A stretch of 64,000 nucleotides of DNA from Oharaeibacter diazotrophicus (GCF_004362745.1 NZ_SNXY01000009.1:248001-312000), one strand, 5' to 3'. Positions 8,686-18,807 are shown, counted from the first letter of the stretch. Notes: a model not told the origin generated them from the sequence alone. Made by a program: numbers and translations.

Positions 8686-9695
8686 TGCGCTTCCTCGTCA
8701 CCGGGACCGCCGGTTTCATCGGCTTCCACCTCGCCCGCAGGCTGCTCGACGACGGCCACGTCGTCGTCGGCTTCGACGGCATGACGCCCTACTACGACGT
8801 GGCGCTCAAGCACGAGCGCCATGCCATGCTCGCGACGCGCGAGGGCTTCACCGCCGTCGAGGGCATGCTGGAGGACATGGACGCGCTGCGGCGCGCGGCG
8901 GACCTGGCGAAGGCGGACGTGATCGTGCATCTCGCCGCCCAGGCGGGGGTGCGCTACAGCATCGAAAATCCCCGGGCCTACGTCGACAGCAACCTGATCG
9001 GCTCGTTCAACCTGCTCGAGATCGCCCGCGAGACGGCGCCGCGGCACCTGCTGCTGGCCTCGACCAGTTCGGTCTACGGCTCGAACCTCGTCATCCCCTT
9101 CGCCGAGACCGACCGCGCCGACGAGCCGATGACGATCTACGCCGCCTCCAAGAAGGCGATGGAGGCGATGGCGCACGCCTACGCCCATCTCCACGCCATT
9201 CCGACGACGGCGTTCCGTTTCTTCACCGTCTACGGTCCGTGGGGCCGGCCGGACATGGCGCTGTTCAAGTTCGTCGACGCCATCCTCGCCGGACGGCCGA
9301 TCGACGTCTACGGCGAAGGCCGGATGCAGCGCGACTTCACCTACGTCGACGACCTGATCGAAGCGGTCGTCCGCCTGATCGACGTGGTGCCCGGGCCGGA
9401 CAACCGTGTCACCGCCACCGGCGTCGTCGACACGCTGTCGCACGTGGCGCCGTTCCGCGTCGTCAACCTCGGCGGCGGCCAGCCGATCGGCCTCGTCGAC
9501 TTCGTCGACACCGTCGAGGCCGCCGTCGGCCGGACCGCGGTGCGCAACATGCTGCCGATGCAGCCGGGCGACGTGCCGCGCACCTTCGCCGCGGCCGACC
9601 TCCTGAAGGCGCTGACCGGCTACGTGCCGTCGACGCCGCTCGCCGACGGCGTCGCCGCCTTCGTGTCCTGGTACCGGGACTGGCGCGGGGTGTGA
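8685..9695 (+). CDS. UDP-glucuronate 4-epimerase-like NAD-dependent epimerase
   Basis: This 336-residue extended short-chain dehydrogenase probably interconverts UDP-glucuronate and UDP-galacturonate. The NAD motif GTAGFIGFH is near the N-terminus, the catalytic Ser/Tyr/Lys are in STSSVYG and [11 protein letters not shown], and [13 protein letters not shown] fits the UDP-glucuronate epimerase (LspL/WbnF-like) group. The start overlaps the ugd stop by one base. Galacturonate is common in rhizobial lipid A and exopolysaccharide. Activity on another UDP-sugar is possible, but the ugd coupling favours this call. Confidence 0.87.
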   Translation: MRFLVTGTAGFIGFHLARRLLDDGHVVVGFDGMTPYYDVALKHERHAMLATREGFTAVEGMLEDMDALRRAADLAKADVIVHLAAQAGVRYSIENPRAYVDSNLIGSFNLLEIARETAPRHLLLASTSSVYGSNLVIPFAETDRADEPMTIYAASKKAMEAMAHAYAHLHAIPTTAFRFFTVYGPWGRPDMALFKFVDAILAGRPIDVYGEGRMQRDFTYVDDLIEAVVRLIDVVPGPDNRVTATGVVDTLSHVAPFRVVNLGGGQPIGLVDFVDTVEAAVGRTAVRNMLPMQPGDVPRTFAAADLLKALTGYVPSTPLADGVAAFVSWYRDWRGV

Positions 9696-9845
9696 GTCCC
9701 GCAGGGGCGGAGCGGGTCGCCGGAGGCCCACCGCCCTCCCCGCACCCGCGCCGATCGCCCATCGGGCACGCGACGGATGCCGCGCGCCGTCCGCGTCTGC
9801 GATGATGGCGGCCGAGGCCGAAGCGGCTTCGCGCGAGGAGGCGGC

Positions 9846-11792
9846 ATGGCGATGGAAACCGTCGTTCCCGGGGACGCACCGGGAACTGGCACCGACCACG
9901 ACGACGACGACGACGTCCGCGCCTTCTCGCCGATGGCGCTCGCGCGGATCGCCGTCACCTTCGCCGCCGGCGTGCTGGTCTGGCTCGACGTCCACGAGCC
10001 CTGGGTCCGGCTCGACGTGATCGGCGTCGCCGGCCTCGTCTTCGGCGGCTGGCCGATCTTCCGCGAGGCGTGGTCGAGCCTGATGGAACGGCGCATGACC
10101 ATGGAACTCTCCATGGTCATCGCGATCGCCGCCGCCGCCTCGATCGCCGAGTTCCTGACCGCGCTCGTCATCCTGGTGTTCGTGCTGGTGGCCGAGGAAC
10201 TCGAGCACCTGACCGTCGCCCGCGGCCGCAGCGCCATCCACGCGCTCACCGACGTGATGCCGCGCACCGCCAGGGCGCGGCGCGCGGGCGCCGTCGTCAC
10301 GGTCGCGGTCGACGACCTCGTGGCGGGCGACCGCGTGCTGGTGGCACCGGGCGAGGCGATCCCGGTCGACGGCGCCGTCGTCGACGGCCGTTCCCACGTC
10401 GACCAGTCGCGTATCACCGGCGAGTCGATGCCGGCCGCCAAGGGGGCCGGCGACCCGGTCTACGCCGGTTCGGTCAACCAGGCCGGCGCGATCGAGATCG
10501 TGGTCGAGCGGGTCGGCGCCGACACCAGCTACGGCCGTATCGTCGAAGCGGTGGAGCGCGCCGGCCGCAGCCGCGCGCCTGTGCATCGCCTCGCCGATCG
10601 TCTGGCCGGACAACTGGTCTGGTTCGCCTTCGCCTCGGCCGCGGTCACCTTCCTGGTGACGCGCGACATCCACGACACCATCTCGGTGGTGATCGTCGCC
10701 GGCGCCTGCGGCGTCGCCGCCGGCACGCCGCTCGCGATCCTCGGCGGCATCGGCCGTTCCGCCCGGCTCGGGGCCGTGGTCAAGGGCGGTCTGCACCTCG
10801 AGAACCTCTCCAGGGTCGACACCGTGGTGGTCGACAAGACCGGCACGCTGACCTTCGGCGAACCGTCGGTCGGCGCCGTGCTGCCGGAGGGCGGCACCGA
10901 CGCAGACACCCTGCTCGCCCTCGCCGCCGCCGCCGAAGCCCGCTCGGAACATCCGCTCGCCCGCGCCGTGGTGCGCGCCGCGGCGGCGCGCGGTCTCGCC
11001 CCCCTCGAGGCGGAGACCTTCGACAACACCGTCGGCCTCGGCATCCGCGCCGTCGTCGACGGCCGGCGCGTCCTCTGCGGCAACCGCCGCCTGCTCGAGG
11101 CCGACGGCGTCGAGGTGCCGCCGATCGAGCGCGACGCGGCGTCCTCGCAGGTGCTGGTCGCGATCGACGGCCGCTTCGCCGGGCGGATCCTGGTCGCGGA
11201 CGCGGTCAGGCCCGAGGCGGCCGGCGCGGTCCGCGCCCTCGGCGCCATGGGCATCCGCACGGTCCTGCTCACCGGCGACGTGCCGGCGGTGGCCGAGGCG
11301 GTCGCGGGCGCGCTCGGCATCGCAGAGGTCGGCGCGGAGATGCTGCCGGAGGACAAGCTCGCCCGGATCGAGGCGCTGACCGCGGCGGGCCGCGTGGTGG
11401 CGATGGTCGGCGACGGCGTCAACGACGCCCCGGCGCTGATCCGCGCGACGGTCGGCGTCGCGATGGGTTCGGGCACCGACGTCGCCCGGGAGAGCGCCGA
11501 CGTGCTGCTGATCGGCAACGACCTCGCCCGTTTCGTCGAGACCATCGAGGTCGCCCGCCGCACCCGGCGCGTGATCATGCAGAACTTCGCGGGCACGCTG
11601 ACGGTCGATCTCCTCGGCATCGCCCTCGCCGCCACCGGCCACCTCGACCCGATGCTGGCCGCCTTCGTCCACGTCTCGTCGGAGCTGGTCTTCCTGCTCA
11701 ACTCCGCCCGGTTGCTGCCCGGCCGGGACCGCGGCGCGCCCCGGACTCCGGGCGCGACTTACGGCTTGCCATCCGCAGTGCGGAATCGATAA
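9846..11792 (+). CDS. P1B-like heavy-metal P-type ATPase with non-CPC TM6 motif
   Basis: This 648-residue ATP-driven cation pump sits in the inner membrane. The catalytic elements are complete: actuator TGES, phosphorylation site DKTGTLTFGE, nucleotide-domain SEHPLA and hinge MVGDGVNDAPAL. It lacks an N-terminal HMA domain and instead has an acidic His/Asp stretch (TDHDDDDDV). The membrane-6 metal motif, normally CPC or a close variant, reads AGACGVAAGTPLAI here, so the proline and first cysteine are missing. The ion is therefore unclear. A GAGGAGG ribosome site supports the ATG. It sits between polysaccharide genes with no metalloregulator beside it. Confidence 0.85.
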   Translation: MAMETVVPGDAPGTGTDHDDDDDVRAFSPMALARIAVTFAAGVLVWLDVHEPWVRLDVIGVAGLVFGGWPIFREAWSSLMERRMTMELSMVIAIAAAASIAEFLTALVILVFVLVAEELEHLTVARGRSAIHALTDVMPRTARARRAGAVVTVAVDDLVAGDRVLVAPGEAIPVDGAVVDGRSHVDQSRITGESMPAAKGAGDPVYAGSVNQAGAIEIVVERVGADTSYGRIVEAVERAGRSRAPVHRLADRLAGQLVWFAFASAAVTFLVTRDIHDTISVVIVAGACGVAAGTPLAILGGIGRSARLGAVVKGGLHLENLSRVDTVVVDKTGTLTFGEPSVGAVLPEGGTDADTLLALAAAAEARSEHPLARAVVRAAAARGLAPLEAETFDNTVGLGIRAVVDGRRVLCGNRRLLEADGVEVPPIERDAASSQVLVAIDGRFAGRILVADAVRPEAAGAVRALGAMGIRTVLLTGDVPAVAEAVAGALGIAEVGAEMLPEDKLARIEALTAAGRVVAMVGDGVNDAPALIRATVGVAMGSGTDVARESADVLLIGNDLARFVETIEVARRTRRVIMQNFAGTLTVDLLGIALAATGHLDPMLAAFVHVSSELVFLLNSARLLPGRDRGAPRTPGATYGLPSAVRNR

Positions 11793-11966
11793 CTTGCGCC
11801 CTCAGATGGGGTTCGGGGCAAGCAAATCGGCGACGGTGTCAGTTCACCGCGCGACCGGAGACGGCGGTGTACGGGGCGTTCCGGGGCACGTCGTACGGAT
11901 ACTCAAGTCATTCGAGGGAATTGAATAGAAACGCCATCCGTTATCGGACAGTCTTTGAAACAGGGG

Positions 11967-13520
11967 ATGATCGACTTGAGCTTTGACGATCCGACCGCTT
12001 CCTTCAAGCGGCCCGCCGCCGATCCCGTGCCGAACACGGCCGCGTTCGAAACGACGCCCCTCGTGAAGCCGACCGGCTTCCGCGAATACGACGCGCGGTG
12101 GTGGTTCGGCCATCCCGGCTCGCCGAAGACGCCGGAGCTCAACCTGATGGGCGTTCAGGCCCTCGGTCTCGGTCTCGGCACCCTGCTGCACGAACTCGGC
12201 AAGCCGCTCGAGGTCGTCACCGGCCACGACTTCCGCGGCTACTCGATGGGCATCAAGATCGCACTGGCGCAGGGCCTGATGGCCGCCGGCTGCAAGGTGC
12301 ACGACATCGGCCTCGCGCTGTCGCCGATGGCCTATTTCGCCCAGTTCGCCCTCGACGTCCCGGCGGTCGCGATGGTGACCGCGAGCCACAACGACAACGG
12401 CTGGACCGGCGTCAAGATGGGCTGCGACCGTCCGGTCACCTTCGGTCCGGAGGAGATGGGCCGTCTGAAGGAGATCGTGCTCTCCGGCGCCTTTCGCTCG
12501 GCGCCGGGCGGTGCCTACCGCTACGTCGACGGCTTCGCCGACGTCTACGCCGACGACCTCGTCGCCGACCGCCGGATCAACCGCAAGCTGCGCGTGATCG
12601 CCGCCTGCGGCAACGGTACGGCCGGTGCCTTCGCCCCGGCGGTGCTGGAACGCCTCGGCGTCGAGGTGATCCCGCTCGACGCCGAGCTCGACTGGACCTT
12701 CCCGCGCTACAATCCCAATCCCGAGGACATGGAGATGCTCCATGCCATGGCGCACGCGGTGAAGGAACACGGCGCCGACCTCGCCCTCGGCTTCGACGGC
12801 GACGGTGACCGCTGCGGCGTGGTCGACGAGAAGGGCAACGAGATCTTCGCCGACAAGATCGGCGTGATGCTGGCGCGCGACCTCGCCACCGTCCACCCGA
12901 AGCCGACCTTCGTCGTCGACGTCAAGTCGACCGGCCTCTACCACTCCGACCCGGTGCTGCGCGACCTCGGCGTCACCACCGACTACTGGAAGACCGGCCA
13001 CAGCTACATCAAGCGCCGGGTCCGCGACCTGCAGGCGCTCGCCGGCTTCGAGAAGTCCGGCCACTTCTTCTTCAACGCCCCGGTCGGCCGCGGCTACGAC
13101 GACGGTCTCGTCACCGCGATCGCGGTGCTGCAGATGCTCGACCGCAATCCCGGCAAGTCGATGAGCGAGCTCTACGACGCCCTGCCGAAGACCTGGGGCT
13201 CGCCGACGATGTCGCCGCACTGCGCCGACGAGGTGAAGTACGACGTGGTCGACCGCGTCGTCGCCCGCTTCCGCGCGATGGCCGCGGCGGGCGAGACGAT
13301 CGCCGGCCACGCGATCACCGACATCGTCACCGTCAACGGCGTCCGCGTCACCACCGCCGACGGCACCTGGGGCCTCGTGCGCGCGTCGTCGAACAAGCCG
13401 GAACTCGTCGTCGTCGTCGAGAGCCCGGCCTCGGAAGCGCGCCTGCACGAGATGTTCCACGCGGTCGACGGCGTGCTCCGGGAGAACCCGGAAGTCGGCG
13501 CCTACAACCAGACGATCTGA
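11967..13520 (+). CDS. manB: Phosphomannomutase/phosphoglucomutase
   Basis: This alpha-D-phosphohexomutase interconverts mannose-6-P and mannose-1-P and feeds GDP-mannose synthesis by ManC downstream. The 517-residue protein has the phosphoserine loop in VTASHNDNGWTGVKMG and the Mg-binding loop FDGDGDRCGVV. It has the sugar-binding GYDDG segment and the C-terminal phosphate-binding motif RASSNKPEL. Start choice is uncertain: a TTG at 11976 has the better-spaced AGGGG, while the ATG at 11967 sits on top of it. Dual glucose/mannose specificity is possible, as in ExoC/AlgC enzymes. Confidence 0.9.
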   Translation: MIDLSFDDPTASFKRPAADPVPNTAAFETTPLVKPTGFREYDARWWFGHPGSPKTPELNLMGVQALGLGLGTLLHELGKPLEVVTGHDFRGYSMGIKIALAQGLMAAGCKVHDIGLALSPMAYFAQFALDVPAVAMVTASHNDNGWTGVKMGCDRPVTFGPEEMGRLKEIVLSGAFRSAPGGAYRYVDGFADVYADDLVADRRINRKLRVIAACGNGTAGAFAPAVLERLGVEVIPLDAELDWTFPRYNPNPEDMEMLHAMAHAVKEHGADLALGFDGDGDRCGVVDEKGNEIFADKIGVMLARDLATVHPKPTFVVDVKSTGLYHSDPVLRDLGVTTDYWKTGHSYIKRRVRDLQALAGFEKSGHFFFNAPVGRGYDDGLVTAIAVLQMLDRNPGKSMSELYDALPKTWGSPTMSPHCADEVKYDVVDRVVARFRAMAAAGETIAGHAITDIVTVNGVRVTTADGTWGLVRASSNKPELVVVVESPASEARLHEMFHAVDGVLRENPEVGAYNQTI

Positions 13521-13528
13521 ACCGGGAC

Positions 13529-13567
13529 GGGGCCGCGCCGCCGCGGCCCCTCCGCCGCGAGCGGCGG
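13529..13567 (+). terminator. Two consecutive GC hairpins after manB
   Basis: GGGGCCGCG and CGCGGCCCC pair perfectly with a 4-nt loop (13529-13550). A second 7-bp stem, CCGCCGC/GCGGCGG, follows directly. There is no T tract, so this may be an attenuator or RNA-stability element instead of a full terminator. Confidence 0.45.
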
Positions 13568-13662
13568 CCGCCGGCGGGGAGCGTCCCGTAACGCAGGGCG
13601 GGACCGCCGGGATGGACAGCCGACCGGGTCCCCGGACCCGCCGATGGGAAGAACGACAGACG

Positions 13663-14607
13663 ATGACGCGTGTTCTGGTTACGGGTTCGGCCGGCTTCAC
13701 GGGGCGGCACTTCCGGGCGCGGCTCGCCGAACGTGCCGACGTGACGGCACTGTGGACGGCGCGCACCGCCGAGGACGGCCTCGAGGCGCTGGAACTGACC
13801 GACGCCGAGGCGGTCGACGCGGCGGTCGCCGCGTTCCGGCCCGACTGCGTGGTGCACCTCGCCGCGCAGGCCTCGCTGGTCAGGGCCGACCAGTCGCCGG
13901 CGTCTTCCTGGCGCTCGAACGTCGACGCCACGATCAATCTCGCCCTCGCGGTCGCCCGGCACGTGCCGGAGAGCCGCTTCGTGTTCGCCTCGACGGCTCA
14001 GGTCTACGGCCGCGTGTTCCTGCAGGAGGCGCCGGTCGACGAGACCTCGCCGATCGCCCCCGAGGGCGTCTACCCGCACACCAAGGCCGCCGCCGAGATG
14101 GCGCTGCGCGACATGCTGCCGGCCACGGTCGAGACCGTGGTGCTGCGCTCGTTCAACCAGATCGGCGCCGAGCAGGAGCGCGCCTACGTCACCGCCACCT
14201 TCGCGGCCCAGGTCGCCGAGGCCGAGGCGGGGCTGCGGGGCACCGCCATCCGCGTCGGCAACCTCGCCGCGGTGCGCGACTTCCTCGACGTGCGCGACTT
14301 CGTCCGACTGCTCGACACGGTCGCGACCGGCCCGCGCAAGGCGGCGGGATACCGGATCTACAACGTCGGCTCCGGCAACCCGGTCAGCATCGGCTCGATC
14401 CTCGAGCGGCTCCGGGCGATGTCGACGGTGGCGCTGACGGTCGACGTCGATCCGGCCCTGTTCAGGCCGATCGACGTGCCGTATACGGCGGGGGCTTTCG
14501 AGGCCGTTCGCAAGGACTACGACTGGTGCACGAGCATCTCGCTCGAACGCAGCCTCGAGGACATTCTCGCCCATTGGCGTCGGACCGTCGGCACCCGGGT
14601 CCGGTGA
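13663..14607 (+). CDS. rmd: GDP-4-dehydro-6-deoxy-D-mannose reductase-like protein
   Basis: This 314-residue extended short-chain dehydrogenase has the NAD(P) motif GSAGFTGRHF, the catalytic stretch FASTAQVYG and YPHTKAAAEMAL. RSFNQIGAEQ also fits the Rmd group, which reduces the Gmd product to GDP-D-rhamnose. Gmd itself is encoded about 6 kb downstream on the same strand, supporting this assignment. A related alternative is a GDP-fucose-type or UDP-sugar epimerase. The ATG at the start of the Rossmann strand was chosen over an upstream in-frame ATG that would add 17 residues of low-complexity sequence. Confidence 0.78.
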   Translation: MTRVLVTGSAGFTGRHFRARLAERADVTALWTARTAEDGLEALELTDAEAVDAAVAAFRPDCVVHLAAQASLVRADQSPASSWRSNVDATINLALAVARHVPESRFVFASTAQVYGRVFLQEAPVDETSPIAPEGVYPHTKAAAEMALRDMLPATVETVVLRSFNQIGAEQERAYVTATFAAQVAEAEAGLRGTAIRVGNLAAVRDFLDVRDFVRLLDTVATGPRKAAGYRIYNVGSGNPVSIGSILERLRAMSTVALTVDVDPALFRPIDVPYTAGAFEAVRKDYDWCTSISLERSLEDILAHWRRTVGTRVR

Positions 14608-14630
14608 ACGGGATGAACAGAGGGAATTTG

Positions 14631-17162
14631 ATGAGCCTGGAAGAGATCCCCGCCACCGTGACGCCGACCGATCCGACGCCCGAGGACAAGCCGGCACCGC
14701 CGCCGGCACCGCCCAAGCCGTGCTCGCTCGGCCACGTCGACGGGGTCATCGGCGGCGTTCTCCACGGCTGGGCGATCGCCGACCCGTCGCAGCCCGCCCC
14801 GGTGCGCATCGTCGCCGGCGAGCGGCTGATCGGCATCGTGCAGGCGAGCGACGTTCGCAACGACGTCAAGGCCGCCGGCCATCCGACCGCCGTCTGCGGC
14901 TTCCGCTTCGATCTCAACGGCTTCCTCGACCGGCTGCGGCCGGGCACGGCCTTCGAACTCGAGGTCTACGCCGGCGACGACGACCAGCCGATCGGCCGCT
15001 GGCGGCCGGATTGGATGGGCGACTTCGGTGTCGTCGGCCGTCTCGCCCACGCGACCGCCGACAGCTTCGCCAAGCTGGTGCTGACGACGATCGAGAACCT
15101 GCGCCGCGCCGCCGCCGGCGCCTGGCCGGACGACCATGTCGCCGGCCCCGCCCCGGCGCCGTCGGAGATGCCGGCGCCGTGGGAGCGGCTGTTCGAGCCC
15201 ACCACGATCCCGGAGACGGTGCGCCGCATCGCCGGCAGCGGCACCAAGCCGACCGCCGGCTTCCTCGACTTCACGCGCTACCGCATGCGCGGCGACCAAC
15301 TGTTCCAGCCCGAGACCTTCCCGCGTCACCGCGACCTGTTCCTGCGCTGGTATCTCGAGCACTACTCGCGCCAGCGCGGTCACCTGCGCTCGCCGCTGCC
15401 GAAGGCGGACGTCGACTATCTCAACGAGGTCGGCAACTTCCCGCCGGCGTCGCGGGCGATGAGCCTGTTCCTGCCCGAGCATCCCGACTTCAAGGGCTCG
15501 ATAGAGCAGGGTGACACGGCCCGCCTGCTGTACTGGTGGGCGATGGAAAAGGCGCCGCAGCTCTGCGTCGAGGACTGCCTCGTGCCGGACTGGGTCGCCT
15601 CGCGGCTGGCGCGGATCCCGGGCGAGGACACCGGCAAGGTGTATCCGATCAGCCAGTTCATGCAGTTCGTGATCGCCGCCGATCCCCGGCTGCACTTCCT
15701 CGATCAGAGGAAGCCCGCGGACCGCTTCGCGCTCTACCTCTACTTCGTGCTGTTCGCGCTTTCGCGCCCCGACGTGCTGCGCTTCATGCCGGTCGAATAC
15801 CTGCGTCCGCTGCTGTCGGGCCGCAAGCTCGCCGACGGCTCGACCGCGGCCTTCCCCAAGCTGCTGCGCGCGGTAACGCGCCTGCCCGAGACGCTGATCC
15901 CCGACGACATCATGTCGGTCAACTTCGCCCGCCGGCTGTTCGACCCGGCGACGCTGCGCTTCCGCACCCGCACCAAGGGCCACCGCATCGCCTCGCCGGC
16001 CTTTTCGCTGCCGGATCCCTCGACCACCGTCGACGTCCAGCTGATCGGGCCGGTGGAGAAGGCGTCCGGCCTCGGTCAGGCGGCCCGGCTGTCGCTGTCG
16101 ATGCTCGAGCGCAGCGGCCGCAGCGTCTCGGCCTACGACTTCGGCATGGACAACCCGGCGCCCGAGGGATTCTCGTCGCAGAAGAAGCACGGCAAGCTGG
16201 CGCGTGCGCGCGTCAACCTGCTGCATCTCAACGGCGAGTCGATCCCGCTCGCCTACGCCTACATGCCGAACGTCTACGAAGGCGCCTACAACATCGGCTA
16301 CTTCTTCTGGGAGCTCGACAGCCCGGCCAACTGCCACCATCTCGCGCTGCAGCTGCTCGACGAGATCTGGGTGTCCTCGGAATACTGCCGAAAGGTCTTC
16401 CAGGCGCACACCGACAAGCCGGTGGTCAACGTCGGCATGTGCGCCGAGGACGTCCCCGAGTTCGCGCGCGAGGAATCGCGCGACCTGGTGAGGCGCTACA
16501 CCGGCGTCGACGACGAGACCTTCGTGTTCCTCGCCGCGTTCGACAGCTTCTCCTTCGTGCAGCGCAAGAACCCGATCGGCGTCATCCGGGCCTTCCAGGC
16601 CGCCTTCCCCGGCCGCCAGGACGTCTGCCTGCTCTTGAAGACGCACAACCGGCAGCGCGTCCACGACCCGAAGCAGATCCAGATCTGGGACGTGGTCGAC
16701 GACGCGGTGCGCTCGGATCCGCGGATCCGGTTGATCGACGAGACGATGCCCTACGACGACGTCATCCGCCTGAAGCGGGGCGTCGACTGCTACGTCTCGC
16801 TCCACAAGTCCGAGGGCTGGGGCTTCGGCATGCTGGAGGCGATGAGCGCCGGCACGCCGGTGATCGCCACCGCCTACTCCGGCAACATGGACTTCTGCGA
16901 CGACGAGGTCTGCTGGCTGGTGCCGTGGACCGAGTATTGCCTCGCCCACGACGAGTACATCTTCGTGGTGCCGGGCCAGAAGTGGGCCGAGCCCGACGTC
17001 GCCGCCGCCGCCCGGGTGATGCGCTCCGTCATCGGCTCGCCCGAGGAGCGCGCCGCCAAGGCCGAGGCGGCCCGGCGCCGGATCACGTCGAGCTTCTCGG
17101 AGGAGGCGGTCGCCCGCCGCTACGCCGCGCGGCTCGACGAGATCTTCGCGGCGCGGTCGTGA
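14631..17162 (+). CDS. Large GT4-type glycosyltransferase with N-terminal beta module
   Basis: This is an 843-residue protein. Residues about 33-95 form a small module with a GxVD...GVLHGWAIAD...GFRFDL pattern, which recurs at the ends of bacterial polysaccharide glycosyltransferases. A middle region of about 300 residues has no family I recognise. The C-terminal third is a GT-B glycosyltransferase with a GT4-type donor site, HKSEGWGFGMLEAMSAGTPVIA. The start with GAGGG 6-10 nt upstream was preferred over an ATG 18 nt earlier. No signal or membrane segment is seen, so it should act on the cytoplasmic face. Its place between rmd and manC suggests a mannose or D-rhamnose donor, which is inferred. 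Confidence 0.83.
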   Translation: MSLEEIPATVTPTDPTPEDKPAPPPAPPKPCSLGHVDGVIGGVLHGWAIADPSQPAPVRIVAGERLIGIVQASDVRNDVKAAGHPTAVCGFRFDLNGFLDRLRPGTAFELEVYAGDDDQPIGRWRPDWMGDFGVVGRLAHATADSFAKLVLTTIENLRRAAAGAWPDDHVAGPAPAPSEMPAPWERLFEPTTIPETVRRIAGSGTKPTAGFLDFTRYRMRGDQLFQPETFPRHRDLFLRWYLEHYSRQRGHLRSPLPKADVDYLNEVGNFPPASRAMSLFLPEHPDFKGSIEQGDTARLLYWWAMEKAPQLCVEDCLVPDWVASRLARIPGEDTGKVYPISQFMQFVIAADPRLHFLDQRKPADRFALYLYFVLFALSRPDVLRFMPVEYLRPLLSGRKLADGSTAAFPKLLRAVTRLPETLIPDDIMSVNFARRLFDPATLRFRTRTKGHRIASPAFSLPDPSTTVDVQLIGPVEKASGLGQAARLSLSMLERSGRSVSAYDFGMDNPAPEGFSSQKKHGKLARARVNLLHLNGESIPLAYAYMPNVYEGAYNIGYFFWELDSPANCHHLALQLLDEIWVSSEYCRKVFQAHTDKPVVNVGMCAEDVPEFAREESRDLVRRYTGVDDETFVFLAAFDSFSFVQRKNPIGVIRAFQAAFPGRQDVCLLLKTHNRQRVHDPKQIQIWDVVDDAVRSDPRIRLIDETMPYDDVIRLKRGVDCYVSLHKSEGWGFGMLEAMSAGTPVIATAYSGNMDFCDDEVCWLVPWTEYCLAHDEYIFVVPGQKWAEPDVAAAARVMRSVIGSPEERAAKAEAARRRITSSFSEEAVARRYAARLDEIFAARS

Positions 17163-17304
17163 CGGTGGCGCCGTTGCGGCGATCGCTTCCCGAATGCGCG
17201 CCGGCCCGCCGGCGTGCACCCACCGGGGCCCGGGCGACGACACCCGGGTCCGGCAACTCTCCCCAGTGGCCGGCGCCGACACGCCGGCCTTCGAAGGCGA
17301 CGCC

Positions 17305-18807
17305 ATGACCGAGACCGCCCCGTTCCGGCATCCGATCGCCATCCTGTCCTACAACCGGCCGCACTACCTGAGGGAGGTGCTGGTCAGCCTCGCGGCGCAG
17401 TCGCTCGCCTTCGACCCCGCCGACGTCCACCTGTTCCAGGACGGCTACCGCAGCCGTTTCGGCGGTCCGGCGGTCGACGAGACGCTGAAGGACGAGTGCG
17501 TCGCGGTGTTCCGGGCGCTGTTCCCGGACGGCGTCGTCCACGCCAGCGACGTCAACCTCGGCATCGCGCTCCACTTCGACAAGGCCGAACGATTTTTCTT
17601 CGAGGAGCGCGGCGTCGACTGCGCCGTCTTCCTCGAGGACGACCTCATCCTCGGGCCGGACTATCTCGCCGCCCTGGACCAGCTGATCGACTTCGCGCTC
17701 GGCGAGGATCTGGTGGCCTACGTCGCCGCCTACGGCGACCATCGCGCCAGCCTCGAGACGCAGTGCGCCGACCCGGCCGCGATCATCCCGATGCAGCACA
17801 AGTGGGGCTTCGCGCTGACGAAGCGGCAGTGGCTGCGCCAGCGCGACATCCTCGACGGCTATCTCGCGATCGTCCGCGAGCGCGAGTATGCCAAGCGCGA
17901 CGTCAAGCGGATCTCGGCCTACTTCCGCACCCTCGGCTACGACCTGCCGGCGAGTTCGCAGGACGCGGCCAAGGACATCGCCTCGATGGTGCTCGGTACC
18001 GCCAAGGTGATGACGAGAGCCTGTTTCGGCCGCTACATCGGCCAGGAAGGCGTCCACTTCAGCAAGGAGCTGTTCACGGAACTCGGCTTCGACAAGGCGG
18101 TCGAATTCTCCGGGCCGCTGCCGACCTTCCGCATGCCGGACCGCGACACGCTCGCGCGCTGGGCCGACGCGATGCGCCGCGCCGGCGCGATTCCCCCGGC
18201 GAGCGCGGCCGCCAATGCCGCGGCGGTGCGTGCGCCGGGCCTCGGCGCCGCCGAGATCGCCGCGCTTGAGCGCTGGCTCGGCCGCTCGACCGCCGTGCTC
18301 GTCTACGGCGTCAACGGCATCGCCGAACTCGCGGCCGCCACCGGTGTCGCCCGGCTCGTCGGCATCGATTCGGACTCCGCGCAGATCGCGGCCGCCGAGG
18401 CCGACCCCGCCGTCCTCGCGATGGTCGCCGCCGGCCGGGCGGTGCTCCGGCACGTCGACATCGGGCCCGTGCGCGAGTGGGGCTACCCCAGGGACAAGGC
18501 CGCCGCCGCCTCCTGGCCGGCCTATTCGTTGGCGGCGTTCGACGGGCCGGATGCGATCGTGCCGGACCTGGTGGTGGCGAAGGGCCGCTTCCGCGTCGGC
18601 GTGGTGGCGCAGGCGATCCTCGCCAACCCGGCCGGCCCCGTGTTCGTGCTGCCCGACTTCTGGTCGCGCCGGCATTATCATCCGATCCTGGAGTTCGTCG
18701 ACGAGGTCGAGCGCGTCAACGACATGCTGATCGCCCGCCCGAAAGCCGACCTCGACCTCCGGCGCCTCGCCCGGGTGGCGAGCACCCATCTCATGGACCC
18801 GCGATGA
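17305..18807 (+). CDS. Glycosyltransferase (GT-A fold) fused to a methyltransferase-like domain
   Basis: This 500-residue protein joins two modules. The first (about 1-300) starts with FRHPIAILSYNRPHYLREVL and carries a metal-binding acidic cluster, VFLEDDLILGPDYL, as in GT2/GT13-like enzymes. The second (about 310-500) has VLVYGVNGIAELAAATG followed by LVGIDSDSAQI, DIGPVREWGYP and PDLVVAKGRFRVG. That pattern is shared with stand-alone SAM-methyltransferase-like proteins of polysaccharide loci. One polypeptide may thus transfer and modify a sugar or terminate a chain. The glycine loop of the second module is weak (YGVNG), so SAM binding is unproven. Confidence 0.75.
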   Translation: MTETAPFRHPIAILSYNRPHYLREVLVSLAAQSLAFDPADVHLFQDGYRSRFGGPAVDETLKDECVAVFRALFPDGVVHASDVNLGIALHFDKAERFFFEERGVDCAVFLEDDLILGPDYLAALDQLIDFALGEDLVAYVAAYGDHRASLETQCADPAAIIPMQHKWGFALTKRQWLRQRDILDGYLAIVREREYAKRDVKRISAYFRTLGYDLPASSQDAAKDIASMVLGTAKVMTRACFGRYIGQEGVHFSKELFTELGFDKAVEFSGPLPTFRMPDRDTLARWADAMRRAGAIPPASAAANAAAVRAPGLGAAEIAALERWLGRSTAVLVYGVNGIAELAAATGVARLVGIDSDSAQIAAAEADPAVLAMVAAGRAVLRHVDIGPVREWGYPRDKAAAASWPAYSLAAFDGPDAIVPDLVVAKGRFRVGVVAQAILANPAGPVFVLPDFWSRRHYHPILEFVDEVERVNDMLIARPKADLDLRRLARVASTHLMDPR

